Positions 1-13,300 of a DNA stretch of 64,000 nucleotides are shown here, piece after piece. A program made the position numbers and the translations under genes. The notes beneath the pieces were generated by a model. That model did not search any database. It was not told the origin of the DNA and worked only from the letters and a program-made list of their open reading frames with translations. The number at the start of each line of letters is the position of its first letter. Position 1 is the stretch's first letter. Source of the stretch: Bathymodiolus brooksi (lineage: Eukaryota > Mollusca > Bivalvia > Mytilida > Modiolidae); the NCBI GenBank assembly GCA_963680875.1, contig OY804589.1, forward strand, positions 16,946,413 through 17,010,412, given 5' to 3'.

Positions 1-119
1 TCAATTAAATAGTATAACCGATTAAATTGAACGATTATTTGCTGTTAAATATGTTAGTTGTAACATATATTACTTTTTGTCTTAAGAATAATGGTCTTTA
101 ATCAATATAGTATACCTTC

Positions 120-840
120 CAAGCTAGTCGTCAGAGTCACGCGACGGGTATCACTAATGGAACAAGAACTACAAACCCGTCCGATGCACCCGAGTTCAAT
201 CCCGGTGTCATAGAGTAAACCTCCCCATAGTAGATCAACCTCCCGGAAGATTTACTATATAGTAAACCTTCCCCATAGTAGATTAACCCCCCCCCCCCCC
301 CCAGATTTTTTACTATATAGTATTTATTCCGCATAGTTAACCTTCCTACCTACTCAAATACTGCAAAGTGGTTCCGTACATTTTGTTTACCTTTTAATCA
401 TAACCGGATATAATTAATGGTATATATCAATTAAAATTAACACGAATAAGGTGCTAAATTCCGAATCAACAGTAATTATCCGGATTAAAGGGGAACATTT
501 ACTATATAGAAAAATATCAGGGGGGATGATCGACTATGGATGGGGGAATGTTTGCTATTTAGTAAATTTTCCCTCGGGGGAATATTTACTATATAGTAAA
601 GTATCCGGGGGGAAGGTTTACTATATAGCAAATATTCAGAGGGGGAATGTTCACTATATAGTAAACATTCCGGGGGAAGGTTTGCTGTGCGGAAGGTTTA
701 CTATACGACACCGGTATTTAATGGGTTCGGGTTTCACGACCTTTAGTTTTCTGTGTAGTGATTTTTAGATCGTTGTTTATCCCTTTTCTTTTGGTCATTA
801 TAATTACCCCTTTGGTGTCTTCAAACCCTTTTAACTACGA
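120..840 (+). mobile_element. R2 element tail split by a palindrome array
   Basis: Left part 120-210 (acgcgacgggtatcactaat...) and right part 700-840 (ttagttttctgtgtagtg to ccctttggtgtcttcaaac) are the two halves of an R2 3' end. The palindrome array separates them. The same arrangement is found at 49435-50135. Confidence 0.6.
205..715. repeat. Array of TTACTATATAGTAA palindromes
   Basis: Repeated cores of the perfect palindrome gtttactatatagtaaac or close variants are separated by spacers rich in ccccgg or gggggaa. A C run stands at 289-302. Each unit could form a cruciform. No gene is supported here; the two reading frames covering it are low-complexity. Confidence 0.75.
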
Positions 841-1216
841 GCATACATTGACCCTACTATTGTACGCTATGTATTCTGAATAATTGCTTGCTTGACAAGA
901 TGCGATAATGCTCTGTTTTTCGCAAACAATCCTTTACAGTCCCATTTTTCTTGCCCTTCCTAATGGGGTGTGCTACTAGATATTTGAATGGTCAGATTTA
1001 TTGATAATACCAACTGTGCCCATATATACATATAGATAACATATCGCCAAATATGAAGATAAACAATTCCGGTCGTCATTATCTCCATTATGTAGCATAA
1101 CTCTTTTGCAGCCAAAAAAAAATAAATAAAATAAATACGTTCATAATGGTCATCGCATCTTCCAAGCATCTTTTGCGAAAATTTAGAAATTGAGCCACAC
1201 ATTCTTTGGTATATTC

Positions 1217-1222
1217 TTTATT
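1217..1222 (-). promoter_or_regulatory. Gene A polyadenylation signal AATAAA
   Basis: AATAAA on the minus strand starts 30 nt past the stop codon. The same hexamer stands at the same distance from the stop of gene B, which predicts a very short 3' untranslated region. Confidence 0.65.
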
Positions 1223-1251
1223 GATATACACTACCTATATATTACTTAATC

Positions 1252-1317
1252 TTACCTCTTGCATTCGTTGTGCAATGGATCACTGTTTGATCTTAGACGT
1301 GGTATTTCGATTGCGAA
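1252..1317 (-). CDS. Gene A exon 10: last coding exon with stop
   Basis: The acceptor is a pyrimidine-rich tract ending ttcaccag before 1317. It encodes [21 protein letters not shown] and then TAA at 1254-1252. Gene B ends identically in form (EYKR-stop). The stop overlaps a good donor sequence (AG/GTAAGA), so readthrough by alternative splicing is formally possible. The downstream AATAAA makes termination here the simpler reading. Confidence 0.85.
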   Translation of the reverse strand, partial: FAIEIPRLRSNSDPLHNECKR

Positions 1318-4300
1318 CTGGTGAAAAGAAAAATGGACACTTGAAATATATTATGAATAGTTTGAAAATAGCAAAGAGGTAATCTTAATCCGTAATAATG
1401 ATATAGAAACAATGCAATGGCCAAGCGAAGAAGAAGAAAAGGAAAACAATAAAAGAAATGTTGACAAAACACTACACACAGAATAAAAAAGATTGAGGAA
1501 CATAAACCCCACTAAAACCTGATAGATGTGTATCTCCCAAGCCAGAACCGTTTTGTTGTTTTGATGGTATTAACTATCACGGTTTAAAGAAAAGCTTGAA
1601 GATACCAAAGGGGTAACCAGAAGTCGTAAATTGAAGGACAGACAACAAAATGTCCTGAAGAAAAAGACAAAAGGACAAACAACGATCTAAAGAATTAAAA
1701 TTAAACTTGCTTTTCCTAATTTTGATTGGTTGCATTACGACATCAGACATATGTAATATTAACCGTGTTTAGCTATTATGTTTAGGCTCTTTGATTTTCT
1801 TGCTCTCAAAGACATTAAATTTTTTAACTTACAACTATGACGTACATGATAACGATTTTTTCAGAAACACGTTTTCATTGCTTACCTCCTCTGGACAAAT
1901 CGCTGCATTGTAGTAACTTTCACTTTCCCTGTCGTTGTCTAGTGACGATGGTTTGCATACGTATGTCTATAAAGAAAAAAATATGAAATGAGATTAAATC
2001 AAAACTTCCATACAGAAATTAGTGCACAGGACACGTTTCTAGAATAACACCCACCAGGTACGTTCAAAGTTTTAGATATCCACGGTTTAACTACTATCAC
2101 ATGATCTATGCCTCTCCTGGTGCACTCACATTTACATTCCCTAAATAATATATTTTATTATATAGATATCGATGAAATACCGTGATTTCCGAGTTAAATA
2201 AAAACGATAATTTCACTAGTGAAATTACCATTTTTATTTCACCCTCGCTATATTTCGTGCCATTTCGTTGTCGACGTCATATGAAGACTTCCAGTTTGAA
2301 ACGTAAAAATTAGACGTTATTTGGCTTCGTGTACGCTTCAATTTGGATCAAATTCAACTAGAATATTATTTCAAGGTAAGCATTTTAATTATTTTATTGT
2401 CGTGGGTGGGTGGCGCCATTGTTTTTGAAGCGATGCACATTATAGTATATCCCTACGCTACACACAAAATATAATGCAATTAAACTCATTTTATATTAAA
2501 TTCGATTCGATACATGTTTTTTTATCTATATAATAAATACTATAACTAATTGACGAGTTTCATCATCAAAAATATGTCACTCATGACAAAATAACGTTGT
2601 AACTCACTCATGTGCTGCGTGCATTCGTGAGTTACTGTGTTATTTGGTCACTCGTGACATATATTTGATAATGAAACTCGTCAATTAGTTATAGCATAAA
2701 TATTAAAACTAAGGTTTATTTCCCTCATACATAGGCGAACTTAGCCGATTTTGGCTATCATGCTTAGGTCCGTTGCTTTACTTACTTTTCAATTCTTTAG
2801 CTTTGCTATCTTTTGTATCTTCTGACTATGCGCGTATATGATGAATGTTATTCCAGAAACGTGTCGTGTGCACTAATTGAGATATCATCGTTTTAACCTA
2901 TTTCATGTATTATAAAAATAAAACCGATTCGTTCACAGGATGCGTTTATAGGTGTTCCGTTTGTGTGGTGTTAGGTATTTCCTGGGTAAACACTATGTCG
3001 TTATCAACTTTTTTTTTACAACAGTTTGTCCAACAATCACTCACTCATTTTACATGCATATTGCACTGGACATCAAGAGGGATTGTTGTTTAACGACAAA
3101 TAAACAACTTTTAGCTATTTCATGGTGATAACAAATTACATTAATTGAGATGATATCCACTGTGTACTAGACCAAGACACGCATTTCAATTTGCTAAGTG
3201 CCCATCTTACTGAAACGACAGTCAACAAGTAGACATGTCATTGCACTATTCGAACTATTTTTCTTCATTCCTGGTCAACGAGTTCTTGCTCTTACTCCTG
3301 AGTGATGCATGCTTAGCTGAGACGTTGCAACCACAATATTCTCTGGCTTGACCTGACCAGTGCTTCAAACCATGATCTACTGCACTCGAGTCTCGGATTC
3401 TCAAACCTTTTCACCAACAATGCATTTGTTCTCTAAATATCATTGTGCTATACTGATACTGGTAGGGTTTATGGTGTTTGGCGCCCCTTTCAACAATATT
3501 AGTTATATTGTGGTGGTTAGTTTTATTGGTGGAGGACACCGAAGTACCAGGAGAAAACCACCGACCTGCCGTAAATCATGGAAAAACTTTATTAAACAAT
3601 GTTGTATCGATTACACCTCGGCTGATCGGGTTTTGAAATACCAACGTTAGTGGTGACAGTTACTGATTGTCCAAGCAGTTGTAAATCCAACTACCATACG
3701 ATCACAACTACGACAGCCACATCATATATGCTGATGCTAAAACTTCAAATGACCTACATTTCTTCTGTTAATATCTCCTTCTATTATTGTATATCTTCTG
3801 TTGTCCTCATAAGTCTGGCCGGGGTCAACACAAATATTAGAGGGTGTATGACGTCGACCTAAATGGCCCAAGGGATGGTTGTTGCCAAGCGTATCATAAT
3901 CCTTCCTGCAAAGATATCGTATTGCAATGTTTTTAATGTGTTCTTAGTTCTTATATCATAGGACGTTGTTTCTAATCAAAGCTTTGTGACATCAAGAAAT
4001 GACAACGTAACCAAAATTACAGGGACATTCAAAGACGTTTTGTTCCGATGTTTCATAAACGTTCGAGAATACTGAAGAGGCAATCACAAATGGACAATCC
4101 AGAGAAACTTGAAACATAGAGTACACAAGACGAAGACTAACAAAGCAAAAATACAACACAATATGTGTTGGACATCACTATACGTAGACAAACGCAAATG
4201 ACGTAAATAGGATAACAACATCGCTTGTATGCGGAAATCACAACGGACATCACAACACGGAACCCGGACTGTTAAAACACATAATAGGACTCAGCATGGA

Positions 4301-7300
4301 AAACTTGACAAAGGTTGTGTCTCCTTGGGATAGTTTTTATATAGTCATGTGTGTATGTTCGTTTTTTCGATACCGGTAAAATTGTTGAATATCACCGTTA
4401 AAACTCCCATTGCATTAGCTATCATTAACAGCATGCATAAAGTCCAGTGTTAAACAAAGCGATTAGAAAATGGACATGGCGATCTTATTTTGTTCAACAC
4501 ATCGCGTATTTCTCGCTTTATGTTATCTATAATGTTCATGTGGAGAAAGTGAATCCACAACTGTATCATTATCTATTTGAATGCTCAGTATATATTGATA
4601 AGCGAATTAGTAATTTGGCTCAACTCTCGTTAATGCCACACTATAACATAGCTGTTTACACACCTGCACTTGTTTCATTAAAGAAATATATGCCCCCTCC
4701 TCTTCCTTACTTCAACGTAAACATCTACCCTTTTCCCCTTCCCCACTTCGCCTCAATATTTTTCGCTTATTTGTGATAATTTCGCTGACCCAATTATATA
4801 CTTCCGTTTGCGCTGGATTTTTCATATGCATTCGGAATTCTCTAGACCGGCCATGTGAAACAATGCCACATGATCATCTCCTCTCAAATATAAAGTAAGC
4901 CTTTAAAATGGAGATAATTGTTCCAATGTAGATTATAAAAATATGTTCAACTCCAAATTACTGACATTTGATTTTTAAAGCATCTTTTTTTTAATTTTCT
5001 AAATCAATTTAAACCGGACCGGAAGTGGGTGTATCCGTTTCAATGACTGAAATTTTCACTAAGCCACGTTCGCTGACTATTCTTGTCCAATTCGTCTGAG
5101 GGGGGCCCGGTAGTTATATTTAAATGTGGCAGTCGAAAAGAGAAATATTTCGGGAGTGTAACGATATAATTGGGTCAGCGAAAGGATCACAAATAAGCGA
5201 AAAATATTGAGGCAAAGTGGGGAAGGGGAAAAGGGTAGATGTTTACCTTGAAGTAAGGAAGAGGAGGGGGGCATATATTGTTTGAATGAAACAAGTGTCT
5301 GTGTGTTTACAGTATTAGTAAACACCAGCAAACTTACCAAATTGAATTTGCGACACGACGGGTGCCATGGGGAGCAAGAATTGTTTACACCTCTACGATT
5401 ATTTAGTGATCTGTGCTGTTCAATCCTTAGTTTTCTGTGTAGTGCTTCGTAGATCGTTTTCTATCCTTTTTACGACTTACGTATTATGACTACCCTTTGG
5501 TATCTTTAAACTCTTCTTAAACAAACTACTTACATTTCACAATCAGTGTCATGTTTGGCCTTTCGTCTACAACGTCTGCATGTTATACACACGATGATAC
5601 AGATTATTATTAACAAGCCAGCACTACTACATGTAATGGCTATTATGTACTCAGATTTCAATTTAAATTTTTCTGTTTTCACGCTACACGTATCTCCAGA
5701 ATAAACAAAGCCATCACTTGACTTGCATCTACAAAATAAATGTTTTCTTATTCATTATGTATAATATTGAAGATTATAGCGTTCTTTACACCAACGCTAT
5801 TCGTGCGGTTATATGTGAAGATTAACATTTTACTCATGTTGAAAATACTTGTATGACGGCATCATTTCACTAAGAGGAGAGTTTTGCTACCATAAAACTA
5901 CTTGAAGCCCACCACTTTTTTTGAAGTGCATGAATAAAGCCACGAATGTGAAATATGATGTATGCTTGTCATATGTAACGATTTTCCCTCTTTCTATGAT
6001 TTTTCCTTTGGCATAAGACTTTGAAACTGTTCCGACAATATATTTTTGCTTTTGTTTTTCATTTTACCACATATACATACAAAAACATAATTCCAACAAA
6101 TGATTATGTCACCGAGAAACAAGAATATATATCGCTAATTTTCCAATACAGTAGCCACCTCATATATTGCAACCCCTCCTGTAATGAAAAAAGTTGGTTT
6201 ATGCGTCGGGTGACCTTTCCTGGTTTGGACAATTAAATAGCATTTTACTATCTCAATGTCTCTGTGTATGGGTTATGAGTTAGAGTATGGTGTTTAACGC
6301 CACGTTTAACACTATTTCAGTTATATCATGGCGGTCAGATTTATTGGTGGAGGAAATCGGAGTACCAAAACATATTGTATCGATCTTATAAGAGAAAGTA
6401 AAGTAAATAATCTTAACTTACACACATCTTGGTTTTCCTTCTGAATCCACATAACAATCACCATGAACATCACAGAATTGTTTCTCTTGTCTACACTTAT
6501 GATAACATTTATTTGCTGTCTTGTTGAAGTTGTAATCTAATCCACATACTGCGTTGTCATGATTTTTCTTTATTTGTGTCAAAGCTAAAATGAAGTTAAC
6601 ATGAGAGGTGATTATTCGTTTGTTGATATTGGTGAAATTGCTGCCCATCACTGTTTTATCTTTCTGTTCATAACTATCGGACTTCAAAGTTTTGCTAAAT
6701 ACATTCTAATTATTGTACTTTTCCTGTGAGAAAAATGTGCCTCCATGGCGTCATAGTAATGGTAAAGTTATGAACAGAAAGTTTAAACAGTAATTGGTAG
6801 CACGTGGTAAATAACATAGCTATGTTTAATTAAATATTAAAAGAGTATTAAAGAAAATATTTTAATACAACTCTTATGTAGTCAGGGTTACAGCACTGAC
6901 ATCGTTTATTATACCCCCGCAAACAAAGTTTTGGGGGATATATAGGAATCACCCTGTCCGTCCGTCCGTCCGTCTGTCTGTCCGTCCGTCCATGTACCTT
7001 GTCAGCGCAACTCCTACTAAGCTACTTATTGAAGTTTTATGAAACTTTACACAGTTGTAGTACACAACCTGCAGATGTGCATGAAGGAATACCGTTGCTG
7101 TCTAAAATTTAGAAGGGGAGATAATTCAACTTATACTTTCACGAACAGGGGGGTCGTGTACCTTGTACGCGCAACTCCCTCTAGGCGCTTATTGGAGTTT
7201 TGTGAAACTTTACACAGTTGTAGTACACTACCTGCAGATGTGCCTGAAGGAATATGGTTGCTGTCCAAAATTTAAAAGGGGAGTTAATTCAACTTATACT

Positions 7301-10300
7301 TTCACGAAAAGGGGGCATGTACCTTGTAAGCGCAACTCCTACTAAACTGCTTATTGAAATTTTATGAAACTTTACACAGTTGTAGTACACAACCTGCAGA
7401 TGTGCATGAAGGAATACCGTTGCTGTCTAAAATTTAGAAGGGGAGATAATTCAACTTATACTTTCACGAAAAGGGGGGTCGTGTACCTTGTAAGCCTAAC
7501 TCCTCCTAAGCGGCTTATTTGAATTTTGTGAAACTTTACACAGTTGTAGTACACTACCTGCAGATGTGCATGAAAGCATATGGTTGCTGTCCAAAATTAA
7601 AAGGGGAGATAATTCAACTTATACTTTCACGAAAAGGGGGGGGTGTACCTTGTAAGCGCAACTCCTACTACACTGCCTATTGAATTTTTATGAAACTTTG
7701 CACAGTTGTAGTACACAACCTGCAGATGTGCATGAAGAAATACCGTTGCTGTCTAAAATTCCAAAGTTTGAACATCATAGTATTGCAAGCAGGGGGTATC
7801 ACTCAGTGAGGTCACTCACAGTTGTAGTTAGATATATTTATCATTGAAGTTTGCAGTTACTTAATAATGTCATTCTATTAAAACTAAGCTTTTCCTCCCT
7901 CAGACATTGCTCAATATAGCCGATTTGGGCTATCCTGTTTTGGCCCTTTGGTTTTATTCTTCCCGAAAACAAATATAAATTATTTCGTTTTTTCAGTTTT
8001 TTCTTTTTCTATAACCTGGGGTTCATCTAGGGTTTATATGTTCCTGAAAATTCATGATGGTATCAGCTATAAAAATTGTCCACCCCCGTTGTCAGGGGAT
8101 AGGGTTTGGATCCAGAACGAAAACCAAAAACAATTTATTTGATATTAGGACTTTGCATGATAAATTTGCCAAATGACTAGTTTACTTTGCATACAGTGAT
8201 ACGAACATGAAATTAAAACACAAGAACAATCAATTAGATAGGACAATCCCACAATAACTGGGAGTATGAAAATAATACAAACACAAAGGCAATTGACGAA
8301 CGATACAAAAGACTTTATGATGGAGATAAAGATTATTTTTTAGAATACTATTGGTTTGTTGTACTTACCGGAAGATATAGCTGTAAATGTGTTTTTCTTT
8401 ATATAACCTTGTGTTAATCCATGTCCCTCTATATTAACGTTTTCCAGTTGTTTCGTCTGTTTCTGTATTTCATCTCCAAGTATTGTCATATTCATGACTT
8501 GATTTGTATCATACGGGAGGAGATCTAAATTGAAATGTGGGACAGTAGAGCCCTCGCTGAAGTGTGAAATATAATCATTTATAATATTTAAATACCGTAC
8601 ATTTTATGTAATATAACCCAAGGTGTATTGGCCTGCGGTGGAGGACTAAGAAAATCATCACGTAATTATCTTTTTAATTATTAAATGCTAACTTGAAATA
8701 TACTTTGTGGTTTTGCTTCTTTTATGCACAAGCAGATCAATCATTTCATGCGAATTTCACATTTGGGATTTTTTGTGGTGCTTTAAACAATTGAGCAGAC
8801 GACAGTTCAATCCTTGTTGAAAGATTCACCGATCATCTAGAGGCATACCGAATCCTGTATTGGCTGGATAGGAACTCGGTCAATTCAAGCAAAAATAAAT
8901 ATTAGTCAAGTAGTCCCGTATTTGCCTTGTAAACGTGTGCTTATATATAGTACAGAAAAAAGAGGATGTATTGTTTAAGAACAACATATACAGGTAATGT
9001 AGATAAACAATGCCTCATACCTAACATGATTTTTCTTATATTTGCAAGTATCCACCTGTGACCGTAATCGGTCAGTTAAGACATTTCCTTATTATTCTCA
9101 TTCAAATTGGTATTTATATCAAATATAAATGTCATGTTTACTTGGGCACTTAAGCCAAATAAAATGCCAAAACATCGCTTAATTTGATGAAGAAATGTCG
9201 GCTCACTGACATTTTATGTTTGCATATGCTTTATAATGGCGCCCAAGTCACGTTACCTGAAATCGGTCAACCATAAAATAGTCACGTGGAACACCAATAG
9301 GTCTAGGAGATTGTATGTTTCAATATCTTTTAATTTGCTTTTTCTATATTTCCCCATTTGTTCATTAAATTGTGTTTGCTGTCACTTGTTTTCAGTACAG
9401 AATTTCTCTGTTTTCATGTACAATTTTATCTATGTCCAGTTCCATGTAATTTATATTAAATCACATTTATTCCCCACAAGTTCCCGCTAAAGATCTGAAA
9501 CTTGTTTCAGGAATTACATAATTTCAAAACGAAAACAATACAATTGCCGTTGTCTAATAGAGTTGTAAATATAGGTCAAGATGCGTAGTCGAATGTAAAC
9601 AAACACAGGATATGCAAATTATCCACTACGGACTGTGTTTTTTCTGGAAATATTTGACTTTGATTATTAAGTCAAAATGGTAGTAGTAAAATGGCACCAC
9701 TTTGGCACCAAACCCTATATATATCTTTTCTTATCTGTTTAAATCTCATTGTTATCTTGATCAAAGTACAAGTAAATCGATTGTTTATTTCTGGACGCAG
9801 TTTGCAAGCTAAATGACGTCATCGACATTTGAACTCACGTTGCTGCGCATTCCAAAATGGTGACCGACCCTAGGTGTTCACCGATTTTAACGGACGAGAG
9901 GATAAATGATATATTACTTAAAATTTTATGCGAAAATTCCTGTTTGATTTCTCCGGGTACTACAGTTTCCACCAACAATAAAACTGACCGCTACGATAAA
10001 ACTGAAATACTGCTGAAAGTGGCGCTAAACCCTAAAAAACATAAACCACAAAACCATGAACCTTAATATGACGCAGACACATCTTGATATCACAGATATG
10101 TTCTTGAGAGCTAAAAATGTAATTATTTACTTTGTTTGACGTTGTTTTCTTGGTAGATTTTCTGTAAATGCTACCCATTTGAATAGGATTGTATTATCCT
10201 TCATTTGACGTTAAATTCAAATCATTTTAATAACATATTACTTCACCTAGCATATTCTAAAGTATTATTATAAAATATGTATTTACCTGAATTTGTAAAC

Positions 10301-13300
10301 GAGTACACTCTGGAAACTTGACATATTCTGATATACAAGTACCAACTACAATGTGAAAAGAAGAGGGTGTATACATTGTATACAAGTGTTTCACTCGAGT
10401 CTACAAGCACCACTTTAATATAATACTACAACACATTCAGTTCCCATCTTTTTGATACGGTTGTGTGCCACATTAAAATAAAAGGCTTTTGACGATATTG
10501 AAAGGTAATCAGAAGATGTAAATTGATCATCGCTAATGTTGTGAGCTCTATGCTTATCCATGACGAGGTGTAGTCGATATATTGTTGTGTGGTACAAGAT
10601 TATCATAAACCGTAGCATCAATTCACAATGAGGGGATGATCTTCCAGTAATCCCGCCACTTGTTGTTGTAGTATCATCATCAAGCCAGGAGAGTGACCGG
10701 TCATGTATATGTTTGCTAGGAGTATCGAATTTGTTCCGTTTCTAAGATTTTTTTATTGGTTGATTTTATTTGATTTGTTGCGTTTAACGCCACTTTCAGC
10801 AATATTTCAGCTATATCATGGTGACCAGTTTTAGTGGTGGAAGAAGCCTGAGTACCCGAAGAGAACCACTGACCGTGGGCAAGCAGTTGGTTAACTTTAT
10901 CACTTGCTTCTGCGAGTCGAGTGCACATTTTTGTAATTTACAAAGCCGGGCGCGAACCCACGCCGTATTGGTGATAGACTTGTATGAGTTGCTAGGTAAT
11001 CCATGTACCTAACTCATCGAGCCACCCGGGCCCCCTTTGTTATTGGATATTAGAACTGTTCTGACAGCATGGTATGGCGATACGTCACAAATGAGGAAAG
11101 GACGGGGTTGTGATTACGACAAATAATCATTCATGTTGGCAAAATGTTGTTCTTTGCCTTTCCTTGAAAACTATTCTCTATATCTAGATATTCCCCTGTG
11201 CATCCCTAGTTTGATAAAATCTAAATATCACTAGGATATTTCCGTCAATGATATATAAATGACCTTGAATGTAACTGGAAACCATATATCAAACAAAGCA
11301 TACCTGTTTCTCGACTAACTGTTTAAGCTTCCAAAACTCGGAAGAAGAGGTGTTGTTTAACTTTGGATCGTATTCTTTATCTATGGAAATGGTCAGCTTC
11401 ATAATATAAATTACTCCTGAAAGAGAAACAAATGGTCATCTCAAATGAGGGTCCATGTATTCTATAATTAGTATCTTCCATTGTACCTTTAGCTCCAGAA
11501 ATAAGTATCTGACACAATTCGACAAAAAATAGGAAAATTAAATAGATTAAAAGGAAATAATTGACTTGTATCAATATTCGTATCAAGGCACTTGTATAAT
11601 TCCCACGTAATTCTCCTTGTGTGTCGTACACGATACATGTCGGAATAATCAGTGTGTGGAATTGTTGGCCATCACTGTTTAAACTTTCTTTTTCGTAATA
11701 TTCGTTATTTTTAATGTTTACTAGAGATATTCCGCTCATGGCGAGGTGTACTCCATACAACACTATCCCGCTCATGGCGAGGTGTACTCCATACAACACT
11801 ATCCCGCTCATGACGAGGTGTACACCATACAACAATATCTCGCTCATGGCGAGGTGTACTCCATACAACACTATCCCGCTCATGGCGAGGTGTACTCCAT
11901 ACAACATTATCCCGCTCATGGCGATGTGCATGCCATATAAACACTATCCCGCTCATGGCGAGGTGTACTCCATACAACACTATGTGAGAAAGTTTGTCAG
12001 TGACTTCCGACAGGTCGGTGGTTTTCTACTGGTACCCCATTTTCCTCCACCAATAAAACTAACCGCCACGATATAACTGAAATATTGTTGAAAATGACGT
12101 TAAACACAATAACACCATACCCCTCAAACTACTACATTGTTAACTTTTGTGTTGTTTTATCCCACATATACTTAGAAGTGTATGTATGAATATCGATTTA
12201 TATCTTTCTTGGTAACAGTATTACGTTTCAATCTGTGCGTAAAGATTTGAAGATGGAATATAAATTCGAAGGCTTCCATTTGGCATTATGTATTAATAGC
12301 TCATCACTTAAGCAAAATCAAATTATTTATGGCAGTTTTGTGCCCATTAAGTGTATTTCATTTACATAGGAAAAGTCTTGGGACAATAAAGCTTACAAAA
12401 ATGTGAGCATACTAAAGGGGTATATAATCAAAATATTGTTGAAATTGGAATGTTCTAATGAAATTTGGAAATTATAAATTGGAACCTTATAACTATTTGT
12501 TAATCTAGTTCTACAATTATTCTGTTAGATTAAGGAAATGTTATAACGGTTGAGTCTTTTTATGATTTCCATTGTATTGTCATCAATTGAAAGCATTTTT
12601 TTTGTAAGCAGTTCTACCTGTCGTTATTCCTAATCTTGAATTGGTGTATTTTCTGGAATCTGATATATATAGATTATTATTACATCAGGCTCTATTTTAC
12701 TGTTTTTCTATTGATCAGATGCAATACACGTGACATTCCATTTTCTAACATATTGATTAGCAAAAACAATTTCGGTGCAATAAATAATCATATTGCACTC
12801 TTGTGCAAAATCAGTGAATGAAATTACGTGTCACGAGAGTGCAATATGGCTTTTTATTGCACAGAAATTGCTTTTTGCTAATCAATATGTTAGAAAGTTT
12901 CATAAAATTTGAAAATTTTCCAAAAATTTAAAAATTATAAAATTAAAACAAAAACAAATTTAAAGTTCAAAATTTTTTAAAAGATTTGAAAATTTCAAAA
13001 ATTTCTTCAAATTTCAATTTTTTTTTAAAAATTCCAAATTTTCATATAATTTCAAAACTTTCAAAAATTTCATAAAATTTCAAAAAAATTCAAAATAATA
13101 AAATTTTCAAAAAGTTTCACAAATTTCAAAGTTTTCATAAAATTTCAAAATTAGAGTAAAATAGAGCCGTATGTAATAACACAATTACTACACTTGAACT
13201 TGATCAATATGAGGTTTCATGGAGCACAGTACAACAATATTGAACTCGGCTTCGCCTCGTTCAATATTGTTGTACTCTGCGGCTTCGCCTCGTTCAATAT

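Larger units (their letters stand above)
1..3985. repeat. Segmental duplication, copy 1 (last three exons and 3' flank of gene A)
   Basis: This stretch aligns with 49313 to about 52410 in the same orientation, interrupted by insertions such as the foldback at 2540. Its first bases (attaaatagtataaccgatt) equal 49315 onward. The offset at the stop codons is 49301. The copy probably starts left of the window. Confidence 0.85.

Noticed and set aside
960..1202. 80-codon minus frame downstream of gene A (and 86 codons at 50272-50532 in gene B) as a possible further exon
   Set aside because: The upstream acceptor (accaaag) lacks a pyrimidine tract, the frame follows the shared stop and AATAAA, and conservation is explained by the segmental duplication.
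1886..1966. Direct splicing of the transmembrane exon to tail exon 2
   Set aside because: The phase does not fit and gives an early stop in both genes. The intervening tail exon at 3758-3905 (52213-52342) restores the frame.
3360..3862. Two adjacent plus-strand frames of 96 and 70 codons
   Set aside because: They cover a SINE-2 head, a SINE-1 and the antisense of gene A tail exon 1.
12636..12821. 61-codon frame
   Set aside because: Lies across the arm of a foldback element.
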